Shown: positions 51,962 through 59,959 of the stretch, piece by piece
How the letters are laid out: every line of letters starts with the position of its first letter
How positions within the stretch are numbered: position 1 is the first letter of the stretch
NCBI RefSeq assembly: GCF_042679085.1
Contig: NZ_JBHTLQ010000020.1
Location: 3,160-67,159 of the forward strand
Direction: 5' to 3'
DNA length: 64,000 nucleotides
From: Phenylobacterium conjunctum
Lineage (GTDB): Bacteria; Pseudomonadota; Alphaproteobacteria; Caulobacterales; Caulobacteraceae
Position numbers and translations under genes: made by a program
Notes under the pieces: model-generated
The model's input: the letters and a program-made list of their open reading frames with translations, nothing else
Databases searched by the model: none
What the model was told of the DNA's origin: nothing

Positions 51962-52306
51962 TTAGTGGTGGCGATCGTAACGGCCCCGGGGGGCGACATG
52001 ATGGCGGTCCCGGCGAACGTGCCGGTCGTTGCGGTAGCTATAGTTGTGGGCGCGCGCGCCGTAGTGCCCGCCGTTGTAGGCTGGACCCCCATAGGCATAG
52101 CCACGACTCGTATAGGGCTGAGCGTAGCCGTATGGCGCGCCGTAGCCGCGATCGTCATAGGCTTGGCCGCGGTAGGGCTGCTGCGGGCCGTAATAGGGCT
52201 GCTGATCGTAGTAGCCTTGCTGACCGCCGTAGCCGTAGGGCTGCGCCATGGCGGCCGAGGCTCCGAGGACCGAAAGCGCCGCCGCGGCGGCAATGAGGTA
52301 CTTCAT
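51962..52306 (-). CDS. Exported Tyr/Gln/Gly-rich protein, copy 1
   Basis: 114 aa; AGAGGAG precedes the ATG at 52306. Signal peptide (YLIAAAAALSVLGASAAMA) and a mature part of low complexity (GYGGQQGYYDQQPYYGPQQP) ending in a His/Arg-rich tail (HHVAPRGRYDRHH). A paralogue with the same signal and tail lies at 56670-57029. Role unknown; the tail may bind metal or cell wall. Confidence 0.85.
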   Translation of the reverse strand: MKYLIAAAAALSVLGASAAMAQPYGYGGQQGYYDQQPYYGPQQPYRGQAYDDRGYGAPYGYAQPYTSRGYAYGGPAYNGGHYGARAHNYSYRNDRHVRRDRHHVAPRGRYDRHH

Positions 52307-52449
52307 GGGAACCACTCCTCTGCCGCGGGGCGAAGGCCCGCGGCGATCAGGCATCATGGACTTTGGGCCTGAACCTCTGGAGAACGCTGTGCGTCACCTC
52401 CCGTTCATCTAGCCGGATCTGAGGACTGCAGGAGGTACGACACTCAAGC

Positions 52450-52518
52450 ATTTGGGAGATCGCCGCCAACATCTTCAACTTGAGCCTCGCCGACCTCCTC
52501 GCATACCTCGTGCGGTGA
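52450..52518 (+). pseudogene. MgtC-family N-terminal remnant, copy 1
   Basis: Reads WEIAANIFNLSLADLLAYLV and then a stop. It is similar to the MgtC-like fragment at 57172 (WEIAMHVFKLAPAYALALPL) in both sequence and position relative to the Tyr/Gln-rich gene. No downstream MgtC sequence remains. Confidence 0.5.
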
Positions 52519-52576
52519 GAGATTCTGCCCGAGATAGCCTGAGGTCAGTGGCGCATTGGGGCTGCCCCGGGCAGGC

Positions 52577-53097
52577 CTACCGTCGCCGACCCCTCTTCGG
52601 CGGCGGGAGGTTTCGGGGCGCTCTGGATTTCCCGGCCCTCGGGGGCTTCGGCTTCGGCGCGGCCGGGGCTGCCAAGCGGTGGCGCACATCGTTGACGAAG
52701 GTTTCGAAGGGACGCTTCAACAGCCGCTGCAGCCGCCCCTCGATCACGCGACTCAAGAAGCTCTGAGCCTCAATTCCGTGGCGCAGCCGGCTGCCGTCCC
52801 CGTCGCGCTCCAGCTCGAAGCTGAGTTCGTAGCGTATAAGGCCGGGCCCCACCCGAAAGACAGCGCCAGGCTACGCCCCGGCGTCAGGCGCGTAACCTCG
52901 CACGGGAGCGCAAGCCGGCGGATCGGTCCGGCCGGGCGAGCGAGCGGAACGACATAGTCGACGGGCGCGTGGGGCTTCAGCTTGCCGGACAGCGCCAGGG
53001 CGCGTGTCCACAAGGGGTAGTTCTCGAAGCAGATGAGCAGCGCCCAAACCCGCTCCGGCGGCACGGCGACATGCGCCTCGGCGTGCATTCCCGGCAT
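52577..53097 (-). pseudogene. SRPBCC (polyketide cyclase-like) gene with a frameshift
   Basis: From ATG 53097 the frame reads an SRPBCC start (HVAVPPERVWALLICFENYP) to LALSFGWG near 52850. The continuation of the domain (LIRYELSFELERDGDGSRLR, then QSFLSRVIEGRLQRLLKRPF) is in the next frame, entered within GGGTGGGGCCC (52844-52854). The intact paralogue at 58193-58693 shows the expected joined order (RLEFTLGWIGFRERRWIELE). Recent frameshift or a sequencing error in the G/C run. Confidence 0.7.
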
Positions 53098-53492
53098 CGC
53101 TTAGCGCATCCCCGATGAGCATAGCCGTCCGGCGCCGACCACGCGGCGACGGGTCGTCTCGCGAGCGGCGCGCCCCGTCGTGAGGAAGAACATGCCCATC
53201 AAAGAGCAGACGCGCCGCCTGCGGGCAAGGCTCGGCGCCGCCTCCGGGTTTCCGATGTCGGCCGGAGTCTTCGCTCGTGGTTCGGACCGATGGAGGCGCC
53301 GACGTCGGCGCGTGTAGCAGGGACGTTTGGATCACATCACCGCCACTATTGAGGCCCAGTGGTTTTAGGCGCACACGTCGTCAACGAACCGCTCTCCATG
53401 CTCGCAGGCCGCGCCCTGTTCCCTGGCTGCGCGGTCGCGATGCACGCCATTGCCAAGTCGGATCCCCTCCTGCTCTGAACCGGAGGCAGAGT
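53098..53492. other. 395-bp stretch without a confident gene
   Basis: Short overlapping frames only. No RNA, repeat or promoter found with confidence apart from the ribosome-binding site of the next gene (GGAGG at 53481-53485). Confidence 0.45.
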
Positions 53493-53708
53493 ATGGCTAC
53501 ACAACAGATGCCCATTTCCATCGCCATCGTGCGGCACCAAGCCGGCTGGCGCGTCATCTCCGACGCCGGCTCGATGGGTAGCTACGCCTACCAGGTGGAC
53601 GCCGAGGAAGCGGCTCTTAGGTTCGCCAGGGCTGCCAAAGGCGCCGGGCGGCCAGTCGAAGTGCTGCTGCAGCAAGCGGATGGAGAGCTGCGTCCATTCC
53701 CCGGATGA
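53493..53708 (+). CDS. Small DUF2188-like protein
   Basis: 71 aa; GGAGG lies 7-8 bases before the ATG. Compact soluble protein (AIVRHQAGWRVISDAGSMGS, then DAEEAALRFARAAKGAGRPV). Resembles DUF2188-type small proteins, in which a repeated residue or side-chain pattern is thought to accept ligands; function unknown. Confidence 0.65.
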   Translation: MATQQMPISIAIVRHQAGWRVISDAGSMGSYAYQVDAEEAALRFARAAKGAGRPVEVLLQQADGELRPFPG

Positions 53709-54014
53709 GCAGGTCCGAGGCTGAGGTTGCAACGGGATCCACCCGCGCCATCGACGCTCTGAGACCATCGCCAAGCTTCGGTTTTTGGAGGACAGGCAGC
53801 TGCCGACGGTACGGCGCCGAACCCGGATGCGCGCCCGGTGAGCCCTTAGGGCCATGGCCGCGATGCCGACGACACCAGCTTGACGACTTTGACCGTGACT
53901 GGACCCTCCATGGGCGTCAACCTCTCTGACAATGGCTCACGGCCTGTATCGAAAAGAACCCCATACGTGTGTACTGTCAGGCATTAGGATCGGCTGAAGG
54001 GGGCGCCTGAGTTC
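53709..54014. other. 306-bp stretch without a confident gene
   Basis: No convincing frame on either strand. Presumably carries the promoter of the lipoprotein gene at 54015. Confidence 0.4.
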
Positions 54015-54611
54015 ATGACAACGCCTAAGCCACATGCGCTCGGTGCGAAGACGCTCGTCATCCTGCTGAGCGTCGCGACCCTCAGCGCCTGTGCGACGGC
54101 GACGCCCTACCAGCCGAACCTCCCGCGCCAGAAGGCCAGCGGCGGATACTCCGAGCAGCGCCTGGAACCGAACCGTTGGCGAGTGACGTTTGCCGGCAAC
54201 AGCCTGACGTCCCGGGAGACGGTGGAGAGCTACCTCCTGTTCCGGGCGGCTGAACTCACTCAGGCGCAAGGCTACGACTGGTTCGCCATCGCCGATCGCA
54301 GAACGGACAGGCAGACCCGCAGCTATTTGCAGACCGACCCATTCTATGGGTCGTGGTACGGGTCTCACTTTGGACACTTCGCGCCGACGTGGCGCTATCA
54401 TGGAGGCCACGGCTGGAGCACCTGGCATCCTCACATGGGCAGCCCATTCTTCGCCAGCCGCATCGACGTGCAGACCATCCAGAAGTTCGAGGCCACTGCT
54501 GAGATCGTCATGGGTCGCGGCGCGAAGCCCGTGGACGATCCGACGGCCTTCGATGCGCGCGCGGTCCAGGAGAACCTCCGCCCCAGAATCCTGAGCCCGG
54601 CGCCCGAGTAG
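54015..54611 (+). CDS. CC0125/CC1285-like lipoprotein, paralogue of 47127-47726
   Basis: 198 aa. Lipobox LLSVATLSACATATPYQPN, then SGGYSEQRLEPNRWRVTFAG, NSLTSRETVESYLLFRAAEL, YDWFAIADRRTD and FDARAVQENLRP at the end, matching the copy at 47127 block by block. The central Gly/His stretch is replaced by a Trp/His/Tyr-rich one (WRYHGGHGWSTWHPHMG). Confidence 0.88.
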   Translation: MTTPKPHALGAKTLVILLSVATLSACATATPYQPNLPRQKASGGYSEQRLEPNRWRVTFAGNSLTSRETVESYLLFRAAELTQAQGYDWFAIADRRTDRQTRSYLQTDPFYGSWYGSHFGHFAPTWRYHGGHGWSTWHPHMGSPFFASRIDVQTIQKFEATAEIVMGRGAKPVDDPTAFDARAVQENLRPRILSPAPE

Positions 54612-54710
54612 GTTCGCGGTGGAACACCGGGGTCTGCTCTAGCCGCTCTATCTCGCACGGCACATGTGGCATCCCCGTTGACGGCTCCCAAAGGATTCGC
54701 CCCGGCTGGC

Positions 54711-55604
54711 CTACAGGTGCGCGATAGCTGCATCCTCACAGGGGATGCGCTCTGTCTGCAGCGTGATGTGTTCGAGTTGGTAATCGTCGCGCAGACGCGA
54801 CGAGACAGCCAGGCGGACGTCTTCAGCCTCCGCACCATCCACCAGCACCACGTGGGCCGAAGCGCTCGTCTGGTCCGCACCAGTGACCCAGACGTGCAGG
54901 TCATGAACGCCTGCGACGCCCGGCGTTCCAGCGATCGCCTTGCGGATTTCGGCAAGCACCACACCGCGGGGCGCACTCTCAAGCAGGATGTTCGTGCTGT
55001 CGCGCAGCAGAATCCAGGTGCGCGGCAGCACCCAAAGTCCGATCGCGATGGCGACGATCGGATCGACCCACGGCCAACCGGTCACGCGGATCACAACGGC
55101 CCCGACAATGACGCCGAGCGAGCCGAGCATGTCGGCCCAGACCTCCAGATAGGCGCCCTTCACGTTTAGACTCTTGTCCTTGCCGCCCGATAGTAGGCGC
55201 ATCGACACCAAGTTGATCACGAGGCCCAGAATGGCGACGATCAGCATGCCGGTCGATTGCACCGCCTCGGGTTCCAGGATCCGCCGGATCCCCTCGACCA
55301 GCACATAGATCGCTACGCCGAACAGCAGGATCGCGTTGAATGCGGCGGCCAGGATCTCGAATCGCCGGTAGCCGAAGGTGCGGCGATCATCGGGCTTGCG
55401 CGAGCCGATCCGAATGGCGGCCAAGGCGATCGCGAGCGCTGCGGCATCGGTGAACATGTGCGCCGCGTCCGAGAGCAGCGCCAGGCTGTTGAAGACGAAG
55501 CCCGCCACCACTTCGGCGATCAGGAAGGTGCTGGTCAGCGCCAAAGCGATCGCCAGCCTACGGCTGTTGGTGTTCGCGCCCGCGTGGTCGTGTCCGGCAC
55601 CCAT
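54711..55604 (-). CDS. czcD: CzcD-type cation diffusion facilitator
   Basis: 297 aa; exports Zn, Cd or Co by proton antiport. Six membrane helices; TM2 site LLSDAAHMFTD has HxxxD, TM5 LEVWADMLGSLGV has Glu and Asp as in CzcD. His-containing N-terminus (GHDHAGANTN) and a C-terminal cytoplasmic domain (VHDLHVWVTGADQTSASAHV). Confidence 0.94.
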   Translation of the reverse strand: MGAGHDHAGANTNSRRLAIALALTSTFLIAEVVAGFVFNSLALLSDAAHMFTDAAALAIALAAIRIGSRKPDDRRTFGYRRFEILAAAFNAILLFGVAIYVLVEGIRRILEPEAVQSTGMLIVAILGLVINLVSMRLLSGGKDKSLNVKGAYLEVWADMLGSLGVIVGAVVIRVTGWPWVDPIVAIAIGLWVLPRTWILLRDSTNILLESAPRGVVLAEIRKAIAGTPGVAGVHDLHVWVTGADQTSASAHVVLVDGAEAEDVRLAVSSRLRDDYQLEHITLQTERIPCEDAAIAHL

Positions 55605-55775
55605 GGATCTTGCTCTCGGTTGATCGCAGCTGCAGCGCAGCTGATGAACGCGCGAATCGCGCTGGTGGGGTCAACCTAACTCTGCCCGCCATCGCGGTTG
55701 GAAGATGACCCGAGCGGCGGACATCTGAACGAGTCGTTTCCTGCTACGTTACGCCGCGAGGAAGGAGAACGCGTC

Positions 55776-56060
55776 ATGCTAAGGAGAAGACGCTTCACAA
55801 TCGGACCCGTGTTCGTTGCCGGACTGGCAGGTCTCGCCTTGGCCGGGTGCTCGACCTACGGCGCGGGCGACTACGGCTACCACGGTTCCTCGCACCCCAA
55901 CTACGGCTACGTTGCGCCCTACAGCTATGGCCGAGGCGCGATCTACGTGACGCCGCGGGCCTACGACCGTGGCCATTACGCCGGCTATAATCGGTACGGC
56001 TCGCGCGGATATCCCAGCGGCCACAACGGCTTCGGACATCTCGGGGGGCGCCGACACTAG
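55776..56060 (+). CDS. Tyr/Gly-rich lipoprotein (intact copy)
   Basis: 94 aa from the ATG at 55776 (GAAGGAG upstream). Basic N-terminus, lipobox LAGLALAGC, then GYHGSSHPNYGYVAPYSYG and a tail NGFGHLGGRRH. The damaged relative is at 50439. Convergent with a lipid-kinase remnant, as the other copy is with the intact kinase. Confidence 0.8.
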   Translation: MLRRRRFTIGPVFVAGLAGLALAGCSTYGAGDYGYHGSSHPNYGYVAPYSYGRGAIYVTPRAYDRGHYAGYNRYGSRGYPSGHNGFGHLGGRRH

Positions 56061-56074
56061 AGGCGTCGAGAAGC

Positions 56075-56260
56075 GTGCTGGCATCAGAGCCAAGAAGGCC
56101 TCGCGACCCCGAGCCACCTTCTCTGACCGGGAGAGGGTGAACCGCTCTTCATCCAGGATCGCCGGAGTGGGCTGGTTCGAGGCGATCTCGAAGCCTAGGT
56201 GACTGCTTGATCTGCGCTCGGGCAAGCGTGTCAGCCAAAGCTTCGCGCCACGCCCTAGTC
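56075..56260 (-). pseudogene. Decayed lipid kinase (DAGK) fragment
   Basis: TRAWREALADTLA (about 56259-56220) matches ARTWREALTDTLA of the intact kinase at 50702. FEIASNQPTPAILDEERFTL and SRSEKVARGREAFLALMPA (56192-56080), in another frame, match its C-terminus (LEIASSRPIPAILDGERFTL). The roughly 100 residues between these blocks are missing and the ATP loop is absent. Clearly a relic. Confidence 0.85.
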
Positions 56261-56608
56261 GTCGAAGAGGCCGCCGAGAAAGCCGCGCCGCCGGCCGTGG
56301 CCGCCTCCGTGGCGACCCCCGCCATGGTGGCCTCCGCGATATTCGTCGGAATGCCCGCCATCCCACGGCTGCCCATATCCAGGCCGCGCCGCCGGCGGTT
56401 CCGGCGCCGCCTGCGAGCCGGCTTCGTAAGCGGCGCTGCGTTCGATGATCTTGTCCAGTTCGCCGCGGTCCAGCCAGACGCCACGGCACCGCGGGCAATA
56501 GTCGATCTCGACGCCCTGTCGGTCGGACATCACCAGGTCCACGCGACACGCGGGGCAAAGCAGGCCCCCTTCATGAGGGGTTATCGAAGCAGGGGTGGGA
56601 TCGCTCAC
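56255..56608 (-). CDS. Zinc-ribbon protein with Gly/His-rich tail, copy 2
   Basis: 117 aa. Zinc ribbon LLCPACRVDLVM...CPRCRGVWLDRGELDKII. The tail is Gly/His-rich (GGHSDEYRGGHHGGGRHGGG) and ends FLGGLFDD. Paralogue of 47785-48096. Its 3-prime end runs up to the kinase remnant. Confidence 0.85.
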   Translation of the reverse strand: MSDPTPASITPHEGGLLCPACRVDLVMSDRQGVEIDYCPRCRGVWLDRGELDKIIERSAAYEAGSQAAPEPPAARPGYGQPWDGGHSDEYRGGHHGGGRHGGGHGRRRGFLGGLFDD

Positions 56609-56628
56609 GGATACTCTCCTTGCAAGAG

Positions 56629-56646
56629 CCCCGCCCGAAGGCGGGG
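56629..56646 (-). terminator. Hairpin terminator of the second Tyr/Gln-rich gene
   Basis: CCCCGCC, loop CGAA, GGCGGGG (56629-56646), a 7-bp GC stem located 24 bp after the minus-strand stop at 56670. On the minus strand the loop reads TTCG. Confidence 0.6.
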
Positions 56647-56669
56647 GTTCGGTCTCGAAGCGTCAAGGC

Positions 56670-57029
56670 CTAGTGATGCCGATCATGTCGTGCGCGCGGG
56701 GCGACATAGTGGCGATCTCGCCGGCCCTCCCGGCGCGAATGACGATCGTAGTGATCAGCGTACCCGTACGCTCGGGCCCCGTGGGTATCGCCATAGTAGG
56801 CGGAACGCCCATAGGCATGGGCGTTGCCTGTGTAAGTCTGGCCATAGCCGTACGGCGCCGGGGCGACGTAACCCCCGTAGTTTTGGCCATGCCCGCGATA
56901 CGCCTGCTGCCCATGGTGGGCTTGTTGATCGTAGTAGTCTTGCTGACCCCGGTAGTCGTAAGGCTGGGCCACGGCGGCTGTGCCGCCAATGACCGAGAGA
57001 GCCGCGGCGGCGGCGATGAGCACCTTCAT
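56670..57029 (-). CDS. Exported Tyr/Gln/Gly-rich protein, copy 2
   Basis: 119 aa from the ATG at 57029. Signal (VLIAAAAALSVIGGTAAVA) and tail (DRHYVAPRARHDRHH) match the copy at 51962, with a similar low-complexity middle (YDYRGQQDYYDQQAHHGQQA). Upstream non-coding DNA is also similar (GCGATCAGGCATC in both). Confidence 0.85.
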   Translation of the reverse strand: MKVLIAAAAALSVIGGTAAVAQPYDYRGQQDYYDQQAHHGQQAYRGHGQNYGGYVAPAPYGYGQTYTGNAHAYGRSAYYGDTHGARAYGYADHYDRHSRREGRRDRHYVAPRARHDRHH

Positions 57030-57171
57030 AGACCTACTCCTTTTGCCGGTGGCGAGCCCACGCGGCGATCAGGCATCGTTAGGGCACCGGCCTGAACCCA
57101 CAAGGAACGCTCCTCGTCACCCCCTGTTCATCCAAGATGCAGGCCAGCGAGCTCAGCGCCTTGATCCGGCT

Positions 57172-57295
57172 TACCTGTGGGAGATCGCCATGCACGTCTT
57201 CAAGTTGGCGCCAGCTTATGCGCTCGCGCTTCCGCTGGGCTGGATCGGGTGCGCGCCGACCGCAGCGCCGGCGTGCGGACCTTTCTGCTGGTCGC
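57172..57295 (+). pseudogene. MgtC-family remnant, copy 2, frameshifted
   Basis: WEIAMHVFKLAPAYALALPL in one frame (57175-57234) continues as DRVRADRSAGVRTFLLVA (57243-57296) in another, matching MgtC order (LALPIGLYNERHERSAGLRT of the intact copy). Sequence beyond does not match. Confidence 0.7.
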
Positions 57296-57510
57296 CAGGC
57301 TCGATGGAAGGAGCCGTGTAAGACAACAACAAGCAACAGGGTCGCGCGCTCTGTCGTGTCCCTGGTCTTGGTGTCGCTCACCGGCGGTGACGAGCCGTTC
57401 GCGCCGCGCCCTCCATTAACTGTCTTCTGTCGGGGGCGCGCTCGTGGTCTTCTTGGTTGGCGCTCTTTTCGGACGAGGGGCCGAAAGCGCCGTTGCAGAG
57501 GAACTGCGCC

Positions 57511-58020
57511 GTGCTTCGAAACATCCGGAAACGCCTGATCCTGGCCCTGCTGGCGCTTCTGCCAGGTCTCGTTCACGCCCAGGAACCGGATGCGCTGACT
57601 TCGGTGGGCGCCACCGACCAAGGGGCGCTGGCGTTGGAGATGGAGTCAAAACACAAGCACCATGGTCATGGATACCAACGCGTCCAGGGTGTCGTGGAGT
57701 TGCGGGAGCCCGAGCTGGAGGCCGGGCGCACGATTACGAAGCTTGAGGTCACCTTCGACTTCGACTGCAAGAGCCGACAGGTCCGGACTGTGCAGACGAC
57801 CCGTCGCACCTGGAGTGGCGAATACGCCGGCACGACATATAGCCGAGAAGCGTGGCGGCCCCCGGTGGCGGACGCGGAGGCCCGCGCACTACGCCTCGTC
57901 TGCCTTGCTCCAGAGGCCTCGCCAAGCGACGCCCCGGCCCCCGCTCGCTCCAGCCCGCCACCGCGGCGGTCCGGACCCCAGGTGATCATGATGCCAAAGG
58001 GATCATCTCCGAAACCTTGA
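57511..58020 (+). CDS. Exported protein, surface-adhesin-E-like
   Basis: 169 aa from a GTG at 57511 (GAGG upstream). Signal peptide (RLILALLALLPGLVHA), then a beta-rich domain (TKLEVTFDFDCKSRQVRTV, WSGEYAGTTYSREAWRPP) with two cysteines as in the surface-adhesin E fold, and a Pro-rich tail. KHKHHGHGY near residue 50 could bind metal. Confidence 0.65.
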   Translation: MLRNIRKRLILALLALLPGLVHAQEPDALTSVGATDQGALALEMESKHKHHGHGYQRVQGVVELREPELEAGRTITKLEVTFDFDCKSRQVRTVQTTRRTWSGEYAGTTYSREAWRPPVADAEARALRLVCLAPEASPSDAPAPARSSPPPRRSGPQVIMMPKGSSPKP

Positions 58021-58192
58021 GGACGACCATGCTGAGACGCCCCGACGGGCGGCCGACCACTCGAAGGTGGGCCTGCAAACCGGCAGGCGAGTTGCCGAGC
58101 CGCGAGGAGGTCGGAGACCGTTTGCCGCCTGCAGCACCATTCCCTAGAGTCGAAGCGGGTCGCACGTCGTCGTGCCGTCTGGAGTCTGGCCG

Positions 58193-58693
58193 ATGAACGA
58201 GATCGCCTATTCGACCGAGCTGATCATCCGTCAGCCGGTGCAGGTCGTCTGGCGTCGCCTGACCAGCTTCGACGACTACCCGAGTTGGAATCCGTATCAG
58301 AAGATCGAGGGCGAGGCGAAGGAAGGCGCCAAGGTTCGTTTTTCGGTGAACTGGGGCCATGTGGCCCGGAAATCAGTCCCGGCCAGGATCACGGCGTTCG
58401 ACCCGCCAAGGCGGCTGGAGTTCACCCTCGGCTGGATCGGGTTCCGGGAACGACGCTGGATCGAACTCGAGCCCGTCGAACAGGGGGTCCGTATTCGCCA
58501 TGGTGTCCGCTTCACCGGCTGGCTGGCGCAGATCGCGTTCAAGCACCAGCTCAAGACCGAGCGGCTCAAACCTTACTACGAAGCGTGGGGCGCCGCCTTG
58601 GCGGGACGCGGTCGGTCTGCCGCGCCGCCGCAAGCCGGGAAGCCGTTAAACCGACGTCAGCGTCGCGCGGCGCGGAAGAAGGCCGGCGATTAG
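58193..58693 (+). CDS. SRPBCC-family protein
   Basis: 166 aa from the ATG at 58193. Begins with the SRPBCC strand-turn (ELIIRQPVQVVWRRLTSFDD, then YPSWNPYQKIEGEA) and continues through LEFTLGWIGFRERRWIELEP to a Lys/Arg-rich C-terminus. Ligand unknown. Paralogue of the frameshifted gene at 52577. Confidence 0.85.
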   Translation: MNEIAYSTELIIRQPVQVVWRRLTSFDDYPSWNPYQKIEGEAKEGAKVRFSVNWGHVARKSVPARITAFDPPRRLEFTLGWIGFRERRWIELEPVEQGVRIRHGVRFTGWLAQIAFKHQLKTERLKPYYEAWGAALAGRGRSAAPPQAGKPLNRRQRRAARKKAGD

Positions 58694-58760
58694 CGCGGAT
58701 TCGATGGCGCTTACAGCCGTGGCGGACCGGCGAAGGGCGCAGGACACCAGCGGTCGAGCC

Positions 58761-59567
58761 TCAGTGCGCCAAAAGCCAGGCTATTGGCAGGCCCTGCACA
58801 AGCTCCCGCGTGACGCCGCCGAAGACCCTTTCGCTGTACCGAGGGCGGCTGTAGGCGCCGCTCACCAGGAGATCACATCCCTCGGTTTCGGCGTGCTGCA
58901 GGATCTGTGCGCAAGCGCCAGCGCCGCCCTTGGAGAGGTGAAGATGAGTTGCGGCGACCTGGTGTCGCGCCAGATGGTCGGCGACCTGCGCCAAGCGCTC
59001 ACTCCTGACCTCGTCGCCGACGCCGAGGACGACGACGCGCTCGGCGCGCCTCAGAAGCGGGAGCGCCTCATGGACGGACCGCCTAGCTTCCCGGCTGTCC
59101 TTCCACGCGACCAGGACCTGCCGAAACGGGACGCGCGGCCGGCGCGATCCGATCTGCAGAACCGGCGCGCCGGAGTGGGCGGCAAGCGCCGTCGCGTCGA
59201 CCCTCGCGAATTGTTCGCTCGCCGATGCGCTCAGGATCGCGAGGTCCGCTGTGAGCAGATGCTCTTTGAGGATGAGATTCGGATCGGAGATGCCCGAGCA
59301 CCATTCGGTGACCACCTGGCGGCCGGCGAAGACCTCGCTATGGATCGCTTGCGTGCTCTCGAGCGCCTCGCCGAACGCCAAGGCCTGAAGCGCTGACCCG
59401 CCCGCGCTGCCAAGGAGCGCTTCGTTCAGTCGCGAAGCTTGCGGCCACGCGAACGCGGCGACCGAGAGGCGACCGCCATATGCCTCGACGAACTCGGCCG
59501 CTAGCTCCAGTGTCTGACGCACCGTCGGGCTGGGGGTCGCATCCACGACGATATCGGCATAGGTCAT
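58761..59567 (-). CDS. Universal stress protein, tandem UspA domains
   Basis: 268 aa; GAGGAGGCG precedes the ATG at 59567. Two UspA-like halves (TYADIVVDATPSPTVRQT; FRQVLVAWKDSREARRSVHE). The second ends LLVSGAYSRPRYSERVFGGV, the usual ATP/phosphate-binding G-2x-G-9x-G block. Implicated in stress survival. Confidence 0.9.
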   Translation of the reverse strand: MTYADIVVDATPSPTVRQTLELAAEFVEAYGGRLSVAAFAWPQASRLNEALLGSAGGSALQALAFGEALESTQAIHSEVFAGRQVVTEWCSGISDPNLILKEHLLTADLAILSASASEQFARVDATALAAHSGAPVLQIGSRRPRVPFRQVLVAWKDSREARRSVHEALPLLRRAERVVVLGVGDEVRSERLAQVADHLARHQVAATHLHLSKGGAGACAQILQHAETEGCDLLVSGAYSRPRYSERVFGGVTRELVQGLPIAWLLAH

Positions 59568-59760
59568 CGCTCGCCTCCTCAGTGCTGTCAGCATCCCGCG
59601 GCTATGCTCGGGACGTCTGCGTATACGACCGCCTGCCATCGCTCGCCTTGCGACGTGTCAACATTGCGCGGACCTCCATCGGCCTCGTCCGTGGACGCTT
59701 GTGATCGAAGCCTGGGCGTCGCAGACTCAACGAAGCAGCCAGTGAAGGCGATCCCGAGGT

Positions 59761-59898
59761 ATGCGGCAGAAGGTCAGTCGTGGAGCCGTGCTCCTCTTCG
59801 TCTTTTCGCTCTTCGTGCTGGGCGGCGCCCTCTACCTCCTGTGGGCCAGTCCTGACGAGCATGCGCACCGCGCCGCCCGCGCCGTTTTGCCCCGATAG
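59761..59898 (+). CDS. Small single-pass membrane protein (45 aa)
   Basis: 45 aa. One membrane helix (GAVLLFVFSLFVLGGALYLL) with a basic N-terminus and a His/Arg tail (SPDEHAHRAARA). GAGG lies directly before the ATG, closer than optimal. Convergent with czcA; a strong terminator follows 12 bp later. Confidence 0.55.
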   Translation: MRQKVSRGAVLLFVFSLFVLGGALYLLWASPDEHAHRAARAVLPR

Positions 59899-59910
59899 AG
59901 TTCTCGATCG

Positions 59911-59948
59911 CCCCGTGTCCGGCTTCCCAGATGAAGCCGGACACGGGG
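59911..59948. terminator. Bidirectional terminator, 16-bp perfect stem
   Basis: CCCCGTGTCCGGCTTC, loop CCAGAT, and its reverse complement. Located between the convergent 45-aa protein and czcA. No T-run on either strand. Confidence 0.8.
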
Positions 59949-59959
59949 CGCGCCGGGCA

